From: Bordetella parapertussis
GTDB lineage: Bacteria > Pseudomonadota > Gammaproteobacteria > Burkholderiales > SG8-39
Assembly (NCBI GenBank): GCA_945897475.1
Contig: CAMDFL010000022.1
Span: forward strand, 1 to 40,286
Reading direction: 5' to 3'
DNA length: 40,286 bases
Of the stretch, positions 10,132 through 18,869 are shown in pieces; position 1 is the stretch's first letter; every line of letters begins with the position of its first letter. The translations under genes were made by a program, and so were the position numbers. The notes beneath the pieces are model-generated. The model was given only the letters and a program-made list of their open reading frames with translations, made no database searches and had not been told where the DNA came from.

Positions 10132-10254
10132 ATGTTTGAACCGATTGACCGCAAAGACGCCGTTCGCGTGTTCTATACGGTGAGTGAAAAGCGCGCGCGT
10201 CAATGGGTCGCGATGACGGGCAAAGAATTCGGCACAACTGAGGCGCGCAAATGA
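10132..10254 (+). CDS. Possible small protein upstream of the rhodanese gene
   Basis: A 40-codon frame (MFEPIDRKDAVRVFYTVSEK…) whose stop codon overlaps the rhodanese ATG as ATGA, the spacing typical of coupled genes. It is rich in charged residues with no signal or membrane segment. No strong ribosome binding site precedes its ATG. A TATAAT hexamer at 10075–10080 could be the -10 element of the operon, although no good -35 stands in front of it. I do not recognise the protein; it may be only a leader reading frame. Confidence 0.35.
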   Translation: MFEPIDRKDAVRVFYTVSEKRARQWVAMTGKEFGTTEARK

Positions 10255-10676
10255 ATGTCGATGTCTGGAAATTTTTACAAGATAATGTTTATTTGGTGTT
10301 GATTGCCGCGTTGAGCGGCGGCATGTTGCTGTGGCCAATGTTGCGACGCGGCGGCATGGGCCCATCGGTCAATACGTTGGAGGCGACGCTGCTGATCAAT
10401 CAGCAAGATGCCGTGCTGATCGACATTCGAGACGTCGCCGATTTCGCTAAGGGGCATATCTTGAATGCCCGCAACGTTCCATTGGCGCAGATCCAAGAGC
10501 AGGCTGAGGGCCTTGTCAAAAACAAACAGAAATCGTTGATCGTCTATTGCGACGCGGGCCGTCAGGCGGGCGCCGTGACTGCAAAATTGCGGAACTTGGG
10601 GTATCAGAACGCGGTCAGTTTGAGCGGGGGACTGGAAGCGTGGCGGCAGGCGGGATTGCCGGTCGTCAACGTGTAG
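10251..10676 (+). CDS. Membrane-anchored rhodanese-like protein
   Basis: A 141-residue protein with one N-terminal membrane helix (YLVLIAALSGGMLLWPML, about 13–30). A single rhodanese domain follows, with DIRDVADFAKGHI and the active-site cysteine loop VYCDAGRQAG (Cys near 102). It likely carries sulfane sulfur, facing the cytoplasm or periplasm from the inner membrane. It starts an operon-like run with glutaredoxin and SecB, an arrangement common in beta- and gammaproteobacteria that points to thiol or redox chemistry. The substrate is unknown. Confidence 0.88.
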   Translation: MNVDVWKFLQDNVYLVLIAALSGGMLLWPMLRRGGMGPSVNTLEATLLINQQDAVLIDIRDVADFAKGHILNARNVPLAQIQEQAEGLVKNKQKSLIVYCDAGRQAGAVTAKLRNLGYQNAVSLSGGLEAWRQAGLPVVNV

Positions 10677-10734
10677 TCTATAAATTGCGGCGGCGATCCG
10701 ACTGGAACCGCCGGGCTATGGAGTGGCACTAAAA

Positions 10735-10995
10735 ATGGCTCGAGTAAAAATGTATGCGACGGAATGGTGCCCTTTTTGCACGCGCGCCGATCAGTTGTTG
10801 CGCGCGAAGGGCGTGGCCGATATCGAGAAGCTGCTTGTCGATCTTGACCCGCCACTGAGAGACGAGATGTTTGCGAAGACTGGCCGGCGCACCGTGCCGC
10901 AAATATTCATAGGTGAGACGCACGTCGGTGGTTTCGATGATATGGCGGAGCTGGATCGCCTCGGAGAGCTTGATCCAATGTTGGCGGCACTGTGA
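10735..10995 (+). CDS. grxC: Glutaredoxin 3
   Basis: An 86-residue thioredoxin-fold protein reducing disulfides with glutathione. The active site is WCPFC at about residues 10–14 (the usual form is CPYC). The cis-proline loop TVPQIFIG and the glutathione-binding GGFDDMAEL are present. The ATG at 10735 has GGAG about 11 nt upstream; a GTG at 10723 would add four residues. The segment KLLVDLDPPLRDEMFAKTG is normal for Grx3. It sits between the rhodanese gene and secB, with 154 bp before secB. Confidence 0.92.
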   Translation: MARVKMYATEWCPFCTRADQLLRAKGVADIEKLLVDLDPPLRDEMFAKTGRRTVPQIFIGETHVGGFDDMAELDRLGELDPMLAAL

Positions 10996-11149
10996 TAAAT
11001 ATGTCTTCGGATGGAGGTTCGTCATTAAGTTGTCGAGCTTTTTCCCGAAGGAATTGGATTGGATTGCGCCGCGACGGTGTGCAATTTGACCATGGCCGTT
11101 TGTCAGGGCGGAGTGATTTCTTCGCCAGGTATTTTCAGGGAGTGTGTCC

Positions 11150-11602
11150 GTGAGTGAGCAGCAGCCGGTGTTCAGCATTGAAAAGATTTACGTTAAGGAT
11201 ATGTCGCTGGAGGTCCCTAATGCACCCCAGGTGTTTATGCAGCCCGAGCAGCCGCAGGTTGAAGTACAGCTCGCGCAGGGCGTGATTCAAATCGAAGAGG
11301 GGATGTATGAGGTGACGGTAACCGTCACCGTCACGGCAAAGGCGGGTGAGCGCACTATGTTTCTGGTGGAGGCGGCCCAAGCGGGTATTTTCCAAATTCG
11401 CAATGTTTCGCCGTCTGATCTCGAACCTATTGTTGCGACCGTGTGTCCCAATGTCTTGTTTCCCTACGTTCGCGAAACGATTTCCGATCTGATCAATCGC
11501 GCCGGATTTCCGCCGGTCTTGCTGGCGCCGGTAAATTTTGACGGGATTTACCAGCAGCGTCTGGCCGAGCAGCAAGGCCCGAAGATCGAAGTCGCACATT
11601 GA
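11150..11602 (+). CDS. secB: Protein-export chaperone SecB
   Basis: A 150-residue SecB that keeps preproteins unfolded in the cytosol and delivers them to SecA. Conserved segments include FSIEKIYVKDMSLEVPNAP, the VTVTVTAKAGERTMFLVE strand, CPNVLFPYVRE and FPPVLLAPVNFDGIY. The GTG at 11150 was chosen because AGGGAG lies 8–9 nt upstream and the resulting MSEQ N-terminus matches E. coli SecB. Another GTG at 11144 is too close to that site. The stop lies 11 nt before the next gene's start. Confidence 0.95.
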   Translation: MSEQQPVFSIEKIYVKDMSLEVPNAPQVFMQPEQPQVEVQLAQGVIQIEEGMYEVTVTVTVTAKAGERTMFLVEAAQAGIFQIRNVSPSDLEPIVATVCPNVLFPYVRETISDLINRAGFPPVLLAPVNFDGIYQQRLAEQQGPKIEVAH

Positions 11603-11613
11603 GGGGTGGGCCC

Positions 11614-12063
11614 ATGATGAATTTCGCCATCGCGATACTCAGCGTGATGTTTGCACTTTCCGCATGGGCGGCGGAATTAAAATCCGAATTTAAATCCATT
11701 ACCGAAAACGGAACGGTGATGTACGACGCGCCGTCTCCCAAAGCAAAGAAAATGTTTGTGGTGGCTCGTGATTATCCCGTCGAGGTGATGGTCACGCTCG
11801 ATACTTGGGTCAAGGTGCGTGATCCATCCGGAGATCTGACATGGGTAGAGAGAAAATTTCTGTCCGATCGACGCACGGTCGTGGTTACCGTACCTGTGGC
11901 CGATGTGCTCCAGAGCAGCGGTGATCGTGCGCCTTTGGCGTTTCGCGCGCAGCAGGGGGTGGCGCTCGAGCTCTCGGAGGTCGGCGCCGACGGCTGGGCA
12001 AGGGTGCGTCACCGCGATGGACAAAGCGGCTTTTTGCGAATCAAGGATGTCTGGGGTCTTTGA
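11614..12063 (+). CDS. Periplasmic SH3-domain protein
   Basis: A 149-residue exported protein with a short signal peptide (MNFAIAILSVMFALSAWAA). Two bacterial SH3-like repeats follow, with segments VMYDAPSPKAKKMFVVARDYPVEVMV, WVKVRDPSGDLTWVE and WARVRHRDGQSGFLRI, the last two being the WxxV/Wxx-GxxG pattern of SH3b domains. Such proteins often bind cell wall, but the function is unknown. AGGGG sits 7 nt before the first ATG (11614). It is tightly placed between secB and gpsA, a conserved arrangement in betaproteobacteria as I recall. Confidence 0.8.
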   Translation: MMNFAIAILSVMFALSAWAAELKSEFKSITENGTVMYDAPSPKAKKMFVVARDYPVEVMVTLDTWVKVRDPSGDLTWVERKFLSDRRTVVVTVPVADVLQSSGDRAPLAFRAQQGVALELSEVGADGWARVRHRDGQSGFLRIKDVWGL

Positions 12064-12081
12064 TCTACGGAGTGTGCGGCG

Positions 12082-13065
12082 TTGAGAATCTCTGTCATCG
12101 GAGCTGGCGCCTGGGGAACGGCACTCGCGATTGCCTTGTCGCAACGTCACCAGGTCAGTCTTTGGTCGCGCAATCCAGATCACGCGGCGGCGATTCGGGA
12201 TACGCGGACCAATGCGCGCTATTTGCCCGGTGTCGGCTTGCCGGCTGCAGTGACGGTGCAATCCGACCTGCACGCAAGCCTGTCCCGGGCCGAACTGGTT
12301 TTAATAGCGACGCCGACGTCCGCGTTGCGGGAGATGCTACGCCAGCTTGCTTCGGTCGCCTCGGATTCGCCAGTGGTTTGGGCGTGCAAAGGTTTTGAAC
12401 GTGAGACCGCGCTTCTTCCTCACGAAATTGTCGCGAGCGAGTTGCCTCTGCGCAAATGCGCGGTGCTTTCCGGTCCAAGCTTCGCCCAGGAGGTGGCGCG
12501 CGCGCAACCCACGGCGCTGATTCTGGCATCCAGTGACGCGCAGTTCGCTAGCACCTTGGCATCGACGCTGCATCAAACCATGCTACGCATCTATTATTCC
12601 GAGGATGTCATTGGAGTCGAAATCGCGGCGGCAGTTAAAAATATCATGGCGATTGCGACCGGCATATGCGATGGCATGGCGCTGGGAATGAATGCCCGGG
12701 CAGCATTGATCACGCGCGGATTGGCGGAAATCGCTCGCCTGGGTACTCGCTTGGGTGGCAAGACCGAAACCTTCATGGGGCTTGCAGGGGCGGGCGATTT
12801 GATCTTGACATGCACCGGCGACTTGTCGCGAAATCGCAACGTTGGATTGCGGCTGGCGGCTGGCGACAGCCTGGACAAAATTCTTGACCAATTGGGCCAT
12901 GTTGCCGAGGGCGTGTACTCTGCACGAGAAGTGCGGCGTATCGCGCTGGAAAAGGGCGTGGACATGCCTATTACGAACGCGGTATGTGAAGTTCTGTTCG
13001 ACGGCAAGACCGCCACCAATGCGCTACGCGAACTTCTGGCGCGCGATCCAAAACTGGAACGCTGA
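12082..13065 (+). CDS. gpsA: NAD(P)-dependent glycerol-3-phosphate dehydrogenase
   Basis: A 327-residue enzyme reducing dihydroxyacetone phosphate to sn-glycerol-3-phosphate for phospholipid synthesis. The Rossmann motif GAGAWGTALA is at residues 7–16. Other marks are VWACKGFE, LSGPSFAQEVA, the catalytic lysine in AAAVKNIMAIATGICDG, and GLAGAGDLILTCTGDLSRNR. The start is TTG at 12082, preceded by GGAG 9 nt upstream; no in-frame ATG gives a complete Rossmann fold. It is convergent with trmL. Confidence 0.95.
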   Translation: MRISVIGAGAWGTALAIALSQRHQVSLWSRNPDHAAAIRDTRTNARYLPGVGLPAAVTVQSDLHASLSRAELVLIATPTSALREMLRQLASVASDSPVVWACKGFERETALLPHEIVASELPLRKCAVLSGPSFAQEVARAQPTALILASSDAQFASTLASTLHQTMLRIYYSEDVIGVEIAAAVKNIMAIATGICDGMALGMNARAALITRGLAEIARLGTRLGGKTETFMGLAGAGDLILTCTGDLSRNRNVGLRLAAGDSLDKILDQLGHVAEGVYSAREVRRIALEKGVDMPITNAVCEVLFDGKTATNALRELLARDPKLER

Positions 13066-13087
13066 GCTCGTAAGAGCGTACTGTGAG

Positions 13088-13597
13088 CTACTCTTTCAGA
13101 TCGCCGCGAGCGGTATCTTTGCGCGATGGTTCCTCGTGACTAGATGCGAATTCGTTCTGCCGCCACGCTTCGTAGATGGTTATCGCAACGCAATTGGCGA
13201 GATTGAGGCTGCGGCTAGAGGCATTCATGGGTAGTCGCAGCCGCTGATTTTCGGGGAATTGACTCAGTACATCGGATGGCAACCCGCGGGTTTCAGGACC
13301 AAACACGAACGTATCTCCCGGGAAAAATTGTTGCGTCGTATAAATACGAGCGGCGCGGGTTGATAGAGCGAACATGCGCCGATTGGAAAGGGCGGCCCTG
13401 CAGTCCTCCCAACATGCGTGCTCGGTTACATTGGCGAGATCTCGATAATCCATGCCGGCCCGCTTGAGTTCACGGTCGTTTAGCTGGAAACCCATGGGTC
13501 GAACCAGATGCAGATGGCAACCGGTGTTTGCCGCCAATCGAATAATGTTGCCGGAATTTGGTGGAATTTCCGGCTGATAAAGAATGATTTCAAACAT
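13088..13597 (-). CDS. trmL: tRNA (cytidine(34)-2'-O)-methyltransferase TrmL
   Basis: A 169-residue SPOUT-class (trefoil-knot) methyltransferase modifying the wobble base of certain leucine tRNAs. Visible are the N-terminal MFEIILYQPEIPPNSGNIIR, LHLVRPMGF, and the SAM-binding knot segments FVFGPETRGLP and LRLPMNASSRSLNLANC, ending ITIYEAWRQ. A charged tail of about 20 residues follows the core domain. comF lies 43 bp upstream in the same direction, so they may be co-transcribed. Confidence 0.92.
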   Translation of the reverse strand: MFEIILYQPEIPPNSGNIIRLAANTGCHLHLVRPMGFQLNDRELKRAGMDYRDLANVTEHACWEDCRAALSNRRMFALSTRAARIYTTQQFFPGDTFVFGPETRGLPSDVLSQFPENQRLRLPMNASSRSLNLANCVAITIYEAWRQNEFASSHEEPSRKDTARGDLKE

Positions 13598-13640
13598 GGT
13601 GGGGATTTCCTTGCGCAGAGGGACTTCAAATGTCCTGCCC

Positions 13641-14345
13641 TCAACGACTGATCAGATATTCTTTAAACGGCAGTGTTCGGGCAACGACTAGGTTGACCAC
13701 CTCCGCGGCGCCTGCCAGCTTTAAAACGCGCGCGAGTTCGTTCAAGCTTGCACCGGTAGTCATGACATCGTCAACCACAACGACGGTCGTTCCCGCGAAT
13801 GACCTAAGACAACGAAACGCTCCACGAACGTTTGCTCCCCGTTCACTGAGTGGCAATTCCGATTGATGCCGAGTCTGGCGATGCTTTTCCACTGAATAAA
13901 GCGCACCCTTGACAATCGGGCGGACACAGCGGGCAATTTCCAGTGCTTGATTGAACCCCCTTTCGATCAATCGTGATCGATGCATCGGCATCGCGACCAT
14001 CACGTAATCGCCCAGTTGCAGTCCAGAGAATAGTATTTTATTTGCCAGTGCTGCGCCCAACCATGGCGCAAGATCGAGGCGGTGGTGGAACTTGAAGGAT
14101 TGCACCAGTCTGTCGATAGGGTAATGGTAGGCCCATGCGGCCAGGGTATGATTAAAGTGCGGAGGTCGCGTCAGGCACCGACCGCAAATCCGCGCTTCTC
14201 GACTGGGCAAGGCACAAACCGGACAGGTTTCGCCAAGGAGGGGCAGCGTTTCGGCGCAAGGTGCGCATATTGCTTGCTCGGTGTTGGCGTCGCCGCATAA
14301 AACGCAATCGCGCGGGAAAAGGCCGCGCCCCAATGTTGTAAGCAT
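13641..14345 (-). CDS. comF: ComF family phosphoribosyltransferase-like protein
   Basis: A 234-residue ComF protein. The N-terminal zinc-ribbon-like part holds CxxC pairs (CVLCGD, CAPC, CPVCALP, CGRC) within the first 60 residues. The type I phosphoribosyltransferase half carries the PRPP-binding loop VVVVDDVMTTGASLNEL near residue 190 and RSRLIERGFNQALEIA before it. ComF proteins act in natural DNA uptake and single-strand DNA processing, although the exact reaction is unsettled. It is divergent from bioC. A hairpin-rich repeat element lies just upstream. Confidence 0.9.
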   Translation of the reverse strand: MLTTLGRGLFPRDCVLCGDANTEQAICAPCAETLPLLGETCPVCALPSREARICGRCLTRPPHFNHTLAAWAYHYPIDRLVQSFKFHHRLDLAPWLGAALANKILFSGLQLGDYVMVAMPMHRSRLIERGFNQALEIARCVRPIVKGALYSVEKHRQTRHQSELPLSERGANVRGAFRCLRSFAGTTVVVVDDVMTTGASLNELARVLKLAGAAEVVNLVVARTLPFKEYLISR

Positions 14346-14649
14346 TTTTTGACTAAATTTCTTTAGGTATGGCTACCTTCTATAACGCTTCGTCGCGGAA
14401 TTGGATGACGAAACCTTGACGAAGTCTCGCCCGTACGGGTTTTGGCAGCGCTGCTGCGGGCGAATCGCGTTTTTTATACGGATAAACACCATCCGTATAA
14501 AAACGCGGTTTCTGAATAAAGCAGAGTCGGGTTATTCTTTATCCTGGATTTCGGACTTAAGAGAATGCCATTCGAGATAGGCGCACATTGTGGCAGTGGT
14601 ATAAGTGACTCTCCATCAGCGCCCTTCTTGCCCCGAATAGTCTGCAAAT
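14346..14649. other. comF–bioC divergent spacer
   Basis: The 304-bp spacer between the divergent starts of comF and bioC is mostly taken up by repeat element copy A (14432–14562). The short palindrome CCCGTACGGG (14430–14439) lies at its left edge. No convincing sigma-70 promoter pair or small gene was seen. Confidence 0.6.
14432..14562 (+). repeat. Hairpin-rich dispersed repeat, copy A
   Basis: About 130 bp that recurs in inverted orientation at 23230–23358 with roughly 80% identity by eye. Its centre is the palindrome TATACGGAT…ATCCGTATA (arms within 14470–14502). A GGTTTTGGCAGCGCTGCTGC block lies on one side and a GAATAAAGCAGAGTC…TTATTCTTTATCC block on the other. It has no coding capacity. 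It resembles a REP/MITE-type non-autonomous element, but I cannot assign it to a named family. Confidence 0.75.
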
Positions 14650-15579
14650 ATGAGTTCAAAACCATCCGATGGTTCGCAATCCGATGCGTCTCCGCCAAAA
14701 TCGAAACTCGATATCAGAGCTGCAAGGCGTGCGTTCGATCGAGTGGCGAAGCGCGCAACTGTGAAGTGGCACCTCTCAGATGAGATTGCAGCACGAATGG
14801 CCGAAAGGCTTGAGTATGTGCGTCTCGATCCTAGGCATATTCTGGATGCGGGATGTGGGCAGGCGCCCGCAGGAATGCTGCCAAAAAGATTCCCGTCTGC
14901 GCTGTTGACGGGGGTTGACTCTTCGTTTGAAATGGCGGCCGGCACGAACCCTACCCTGATGCTGCGTCTCAAGCGCGCCTTGGGTATGGGTTCCATGCGT
15001 CGAGTTTGCGGTGATCTTTGTGCTCTGCCGTTCGCCGATTCAAGCGTTGACATGGTTTGGTCAAACCTTGCATTGGCATGGGTGCCCGATGCTGGCAGGG
15101 CGTTTCGAGAATGCTACCGCGTGCTCAATGATGGCGGTCTCATCATGTTCAGCAGCTACGGTCCGGATACTTTGCGCGAGCTGAAAGCAGCATTCAGGAG
15201 CGTGGACGACCAGTCGCATGTGCACGATTTTACCGATATGCACGACCTGGGCGATATGTTGGTATCAAGTGGCTTTTCCGATCCGGTCATGGACATGGAC
15301 CGAGTCGTTTATACCTACGCTGACGTTGATCCCCTCGCGCGAGAACTGCGACGTAGCGGCCAAACTAACGTGATGCTGGATCGGCGCCGTGGTCTGTTGA
15401 GTCGCCACGCCTGGAACACGATGTCGGCGGCGTACCCGCGGCGTCCCGGTGACGGGCGGATCGAGGCGACGTTCGAAATTGTCTATGGGCACGCGTGGAA
15501 AATTGGCGAAACAATGCATGCGAAAAAATCTGCGAGTGAGGTCGCGAATATTCAGTGGTTTCCGAAGCACGGCTCGTAA
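14650..15579 (+). CDS. bioC: Malonyl-ACP O-methyltransferase BioC-like
   Basis: A 309-residue class I SAM-dependent methyltransferase. After an N-terminal extension come RRAFDRVAKR, the SAM motif ILDAGCGQAPAG (about 72–83), a downstream GDLCALPFADSSVDMVWSNLALAWVPD block and FSSYGPDTLRELKAAF. These are the features of BioC, which methylates malonyl-ACP to start pimeloyl biosynthesis for biotin. No other bio gene is adjacent here, so a paralogous methyltransferase remains possible. The stop codon forms part of the terminator stem that follows. Confidence 0.82.
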   Translation: MSSKPSDGSQSDASPPKSKLDIRAARRAFDRVAKRATVKWHLSDEIAARMAERLEYVRLDPRHILDAGCGQAPAGMLPKRFPSALLTGVDSSFEMAAGTNPTLMLRLKRALGMGSMRRVCGDLCALPFADSSVDMVWSNLALAWVPDAGRAFRECYRVLNDGGLIMFSSYGPDTLRELKAAFRSVDDQSHVHDFTDMHDLGDMLVSSGFSDPVMDMDRVVYTYADVDPLARELRRSGQTNVMLDRRRGLLSRHAWNTMSAAYPRRPGDGRIEATFEIVYGHAWKIGETMHAKKSASEVANIQWFPKHGS

Positions 15580-15604
15580 ACACCGGAGCGTGTTTATTTT
15601 ATTT
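15577..15604 (+). terminator. Rho-independent terminator after bioC
   Basis: TAAACAC (15577–15583) pairs with GTGTTTA (15590–15596) around a six-base loop. A T-rich run TTTTATTT follows. The left arm includes the bioC stop codon. Confidence 0.7.
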
Positions 15605-15938
15605 TAATCAATGTCTGTTCATTGATTCGCCTTGATCCAGTAGAGGCAATATGATACTTTAGCGCCGTTTTAAGAAGCTTCCTGCAGTTGCAACATCCAA
15701 TTCATTGCGCTGAATATCCCATCGAGTATCAAGCTGCCTTGTAACGTTTAATTGGCGGCAGTCGAACTCTCTCTGAGCCTGACAAACATGCCGAATTTTT
15801 ATTTGGCGACAGCGTTTTCGCTGTGGTTCAAGTCGCTGTATGAGGTCTTCGCTGGGCGCTGCTTGGATGGGTTGGAAGCCGCGCCAGGGGCGGGTTTGCG
15901 GGAAAAGTTGATCGGCAGTGCGTTATAGCGAGGAAACG
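15605..15938. other. Spacer upstream of the cytochrome oxidase operon
   Basis: About 330 bp without a confident gene. It holds a perfect 8-bp inverted repeat AATCAATG–6 nt–CATTGATT at 15606–15627. It also holds a 46-codon frame at 15788–15928 (MPNFYLATAFSLWF…) that ends 10 nt before the coxB start. That frame has no recognisable similarity and may be leader sequence. The operon promoter should lie here, but I could not pick one. Confidence 0.5.
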
Positions 15939-17066
15939 ATGACGAGCAAAATCGGGCTTAAGGTTGCAGCAGTTGGCGCAGCACTCTATTCAGGGGTGGC
16001 GACGGCGGCCTATCAGTTGAACTTCACTCGCGGCGCGACGCGGTTGACCGAAGAGATCTACGACCTGCATAACCTGATGATGTGGGTCATCACGGCGATC
16101 TTTTGCGCGGTGTTCGGCGTCATGTTTTATTCGGTGTATGCGCACCGCAAATCCGTGGGCCATAAGGCGGCGCAGTTTCATGAGAATACCGGGGTCGAAT
16201 TGGCGTGGACCGTTGTGCCGTTTTTCATTTTGATCGCCATGGCCGTCCCCGCGACCAAGACATTGCTTGAGCTGCGAGATGCTTCGAACCCAGATCTTAC
16301 TGTGAAGGTAACCGGGTATCAGTGGAAATGGGGCTACGACTACATAAAGGGCGAAGGCGAAGGCGTGGCTTTCCTGGCCAATTTGTCGACGCCGCATCAG
16401 CAGATCTACGGCAGCGAAACCAAGGGGGAGCACTACCTGAGAGAGACCGACAGGCACATGGTGGTTCCGGTAGGCAAAAAAGTTCGGGTGCTGGCCACTG
16501 CCGCAGATGTTATTCACTCATGGTATGTGCCTGAACTTGGGGTAAAGCAGGATGCAGTACCCGGGTTCGTCCGCGATGCCTGGTTTCGCGCGGAAAAAGA
16601 AGGCGTGTACCGCGGCCAATGCGCGGAGCTGTGTGGCAAGGATCATGGATTCATGCCGATTGTTGTCGAAGTCGTTTCAGCGGAGAAATACAGCGCCTGG
16701 GTTGCCGATACTAAGAAAGCCATGGCCGCGGCCGCAGATGATCCTGACAAAAAATGGGAACTCGCCGACTTGAAGGCGCGAGGCGAAAAAGTGTATGCGT
16801 CCAATTGCGTCGCCTGTCATCAGGCCAATGGTCAAGGTATCAAGGGGATGTTTCCAGCGCTGGATGGTTCGAAAATAGTAAAAGGGCCTAAGAGTGGTCA
16901 AATTGACATGGTATTGAATGGCAAGCCGAACACCGCTATGGCGGCGTTTGGTAAGCAACTATCGGATACTGATATTGCTGCGGCAATTACCTATACCCGC
17001 AATAGTTGGGCCAACAAGACAGGAGACATCACCCAGCCGTCGGAAGTCAAGGCGGTGCGCAGGTAA
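15939..17066 (+). CDS. coxB: Cytochrome c oxidase subunit II with C-terminal cytochrome c domain
   Basis: A 375-residue subunit II (caa3-type fusion) of the respiratory heme-copper oxidase. An N-terminal signal-like segment is followed by two membrane helices (LMMWVITAIFCAVFGVMFY and LAWTVVPFFILIAMAV). The periplasmic cupredoxin domain has the CuA ligands in IHSWYVPELG and CAELCGKDHGFM. A cytochrome c domain has heme motif CVACH near residue 295 and a later Met-containing AMAAFGKQLSD segment. It accepts electrons from cytochrome c and passes them to subunit I. The ATG at 15939 has GAGGA 5–8 nt upstream. It heads the oxidase operon. Confidence 0.96.
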   Translation: MTSKIGLKVAAVGAALYSGVATAAYQLNFTRGATRLTEEIYDLHNLMMWVITAIFCAVFGVMFYSVYAHRKSVGHKAAQFHENTGVELAWTVVPFFILIAMAVPATKTLLELRDASNPDLTVKVTGYQWKWGYDYIKGEGEGVAFLANLSTPHQQIYGSETKGEHYLRETDRHMVVPVGKKVRVLATAADVIHSWYVPELGVKQDAVPGFVRDAWFRAEKEGVYRGQCAELCGKDHGFMPIVVEVVSAEKYSAWVADTKKAMAAAADDPDKKWELADLKARGEKVYASNCVACHQANGQGIKGMFPALDGSKIVKGPKSGQIDMVLNGKPNTAMAAFGKQLSDTDIAAAITYTRNSWANKTGDITQPSEVKAVRR

Positions 17067-17135
17067 ATTACGAAGCTTTTTAAACTTCGAAATTAGATTT
17101 ATTCGCGCGGTGAACAAGGAAATCAGGAGAAGCCA

Positions 17136-18728
17136 ATGAGCGCAGTCATCGACAATCACGGTCACGCACATGACGATCATGGTGGAGGCCACGGTCGACC
17201 CAAAGGATTGATGGGTTGGATATCAACCACTAATCACAAGGACATCGGCACCTTATATTTGTGGTTCAGTTTCATCATGTTTTTGACCGGAGGCGTGATG
17301 GCACTGACCATTCGCGCGGAGCTCTGGCAGCCTGGCATCCAGATTGTGCATCCAGAATTCTTCAACCAGATGACGACCTACCACGGCCTTATCATGGTGT
17401 TTGGCGCGATCATGCCGGCCTTCGTGGGGTTCGCCAATTGGCAGATTCCGATGATGATAGGCGCGCCGGATATGGCCTTCCCAAGGATGAACAACTGGAG
17501 CTTTTGGCTGCTGCCGGTGGCCGCCATCCTGCTGGTGTCCTCGCTTGCTGTTGGTGGCGCTGGCGTGGGCTGGACGCTGTATGCGCCACTTACCTCGCAG
17601 ATGGGCCCAGGTATGGATCTCCTGATATTCGCCATTCACATTCTTGGCATGAGCTCGATCATGGGTGGCATCAATATCATCACCACGATCTTGAACATGC
17701 GCGCACCAGGCATGACTTTGATGAAAATGCCAATGTTCGTATGGACCTGGCTGATTACCGCCTATTTGCTGATCGCTGTCATGCCTGTGTTCGCGGGCGC
17801 TGTGACCATGACCCTCACCGACCGGCACTTCGGCACCTCATTCTTCAATGCGGCTGGCGGCGGCGACCCGGTGCTCTACCAGCACATCTTCTGGTTCTTC
17901 GGACATCCCGAGGTCTATATCATCGCGATTCCGGCATTTGGCGTGGTATCGCAGGTGATTCCAGCATTTTCCCGAAAGCCGCTATTTGGTTACGCGTCGA
18001 TGGTTTATGCGACATCGTCAATAGCGATCATGTCCTTTATCGTATGGGCACACCACATGTACACCGCCGGAATGCCGGTGGCGGGGCAACTCTATTTCAT
18101 GTATGCGACCATGTTGATCGCGGTCCCAACCGGAGTGAAGGTATTCAACTGGGTGGCGACCATGTGGAAGGGCTCCTTGACGTTTGAAACACCGATGCTG
18201 TTCGCCCTGGGTTTCCTGTTTTTGTTCACCCTGGGCGGATTTACGGGACTAGTGCTTGCGTTGACACCAGTCGATGTGCCGCTTCATGATACCTACTATG
18301 TGGTGGCACATTTTCATTACGTGATGGTTGCAGGAGCTCTTTTCTCGGCATTTGCCGGTGTCTATTTCTGGCTCCCCAAGTGGACCGGAAATATGTACGA
18401 CGAAACCCTGGGCAAGTGGCATTTCTGGCTTTCGCTGATCTTTTTTAATATCACTTTTTTTGTACAGCATTTTCTTGGCCTGGCCGGCATGCCGCGGCGC
18501 ATTCCGGATTACAACCCGCAGTTCACTGAGTTCAACCAGATTTCCACCATCGGCGCGTTTGGTTTCGGACTGTCGCAATTGTTGTTTCTGTATATTGTGT
18601 TGAAATGCATACGTTCCGGTGAGAAGTCGCCACAACACCCGTGGGAGGGCGCGGAGACGCTGGACTGGACGCACCTGCCGACGCCCGCGCCGTACCACAC
18701 ATTTGTGAACCCACCTACAGTCAAGTGA
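17136..18728 (+). CDS. ctaD: Cytochrome c oxidase subunit I (aa3-type)
   Basis: A 530-residue catalytic subunit with 12 predicted membrane helices that binds heme a and the heme a3–CuB centre. A His-rich N-terminus (HGHAHDDHGGGHG) precedes WISTTNHKDIG. The heme a histidine is in TTYHGLIMVF. The CuB/Tyr crosslink is in FFGHPEVYI, the CuB histidines in WAHHMYTAG, and the heme a3/heme a histidines in VVAHFHYVM. GAVTMTLTDRHFGTSFF is also present. The glutamate of GHPEVYI is absent from its usual place only in cbb3 enzymes, so this is a canonical A-type oxidase. It follows coxB by 69 bp. Confidence 0.97.
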   Translation: MSAVIDNHGHAHDDHGGGHGRPKGLMGWISTTNHKDIGTLYLWFSFIMFLTGGVMALTIRAELWQPGIQIVHPEFFNQMTTYHGLIMVFGAIMPAFVGFANWQIPMMIGAPDMAFPRMNNWSFWLLPVAAILLVSSLAVGGAGVGWTLYAPLTSQMGPGMDLLIFAIHILGMSSIMGGINIITTILNMRAPGMTLMKMPMFVWTWLITAYLLIAVMPVFAGAVTMTLTDRHFGTSFFNAAGGGDPVLYQHIFWFFGHPEVYIIAIPAFGVVSQVIPAFSRKPLFGYASMVYATSSIAIMSFIVWAHHMYTAGMPVAGQLYFMYATMLIAVPTGVKVFNWVATMWKGSLTFETPMLFALGFLFLFTLGGFTGLVLALTPVDVPLHDTYYVVAHFHYVMVAGALFSAFAGVYFWLPKWTGNMYDETLGKWHFWLSLIFFNITFFVQHFLGLAGMPRRIPDYNPQFTEFNQISTIGAFGFGLSQLLFLYIVLKCIRSGEKSPQHPWEGAETLDWTHLPTPAPYHTFVNPPTVK

Positions 18729-18732
18729 CCTC

Positions 18733-18852
18733 ATGACAGGCGCCACACAAACGCAGCATAGTAAAAATCGCTTTACCGGGCTGGTAATGGGAGCGATTGC
18801 GCTGGCGTTTTTCCTGGCGGTGGTCTTGAAGTATTACTGGCTCAATGGCTGA
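18733..18852 (+). CDS. Cytochrome oxidase small assembly protein
   Basis: A 39-residue single-helix protein (start MTGATQTQHSKNRF, helix GLVMGAIALAFFLAVVL, tail KYYWLNG). It begins 5 nt after the ctaD stop codon. Tiny membrane proteins of exactly this form between ctaD and cox11 are annotated in betaproteobacteria as cytochrome oxidase small assembly proteins. The role is presumed to be in oxidase maturation; this is inference from position. Confidence 0.82.
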   Translation: MTGATQTQHSKNRFTGLVMGAIALAFFLAVVLKYYWLNG

Positions 18853-18869
18853 AGGCGGCACGCAAGATT

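Noticed and set aside
14470..14502. TATACGGAT palindrome as a simple terminator for comF or bioC
   Set aside because: It lies upstream of both divergent genes and is part of a dispersed repeat found again at 23287–23320.
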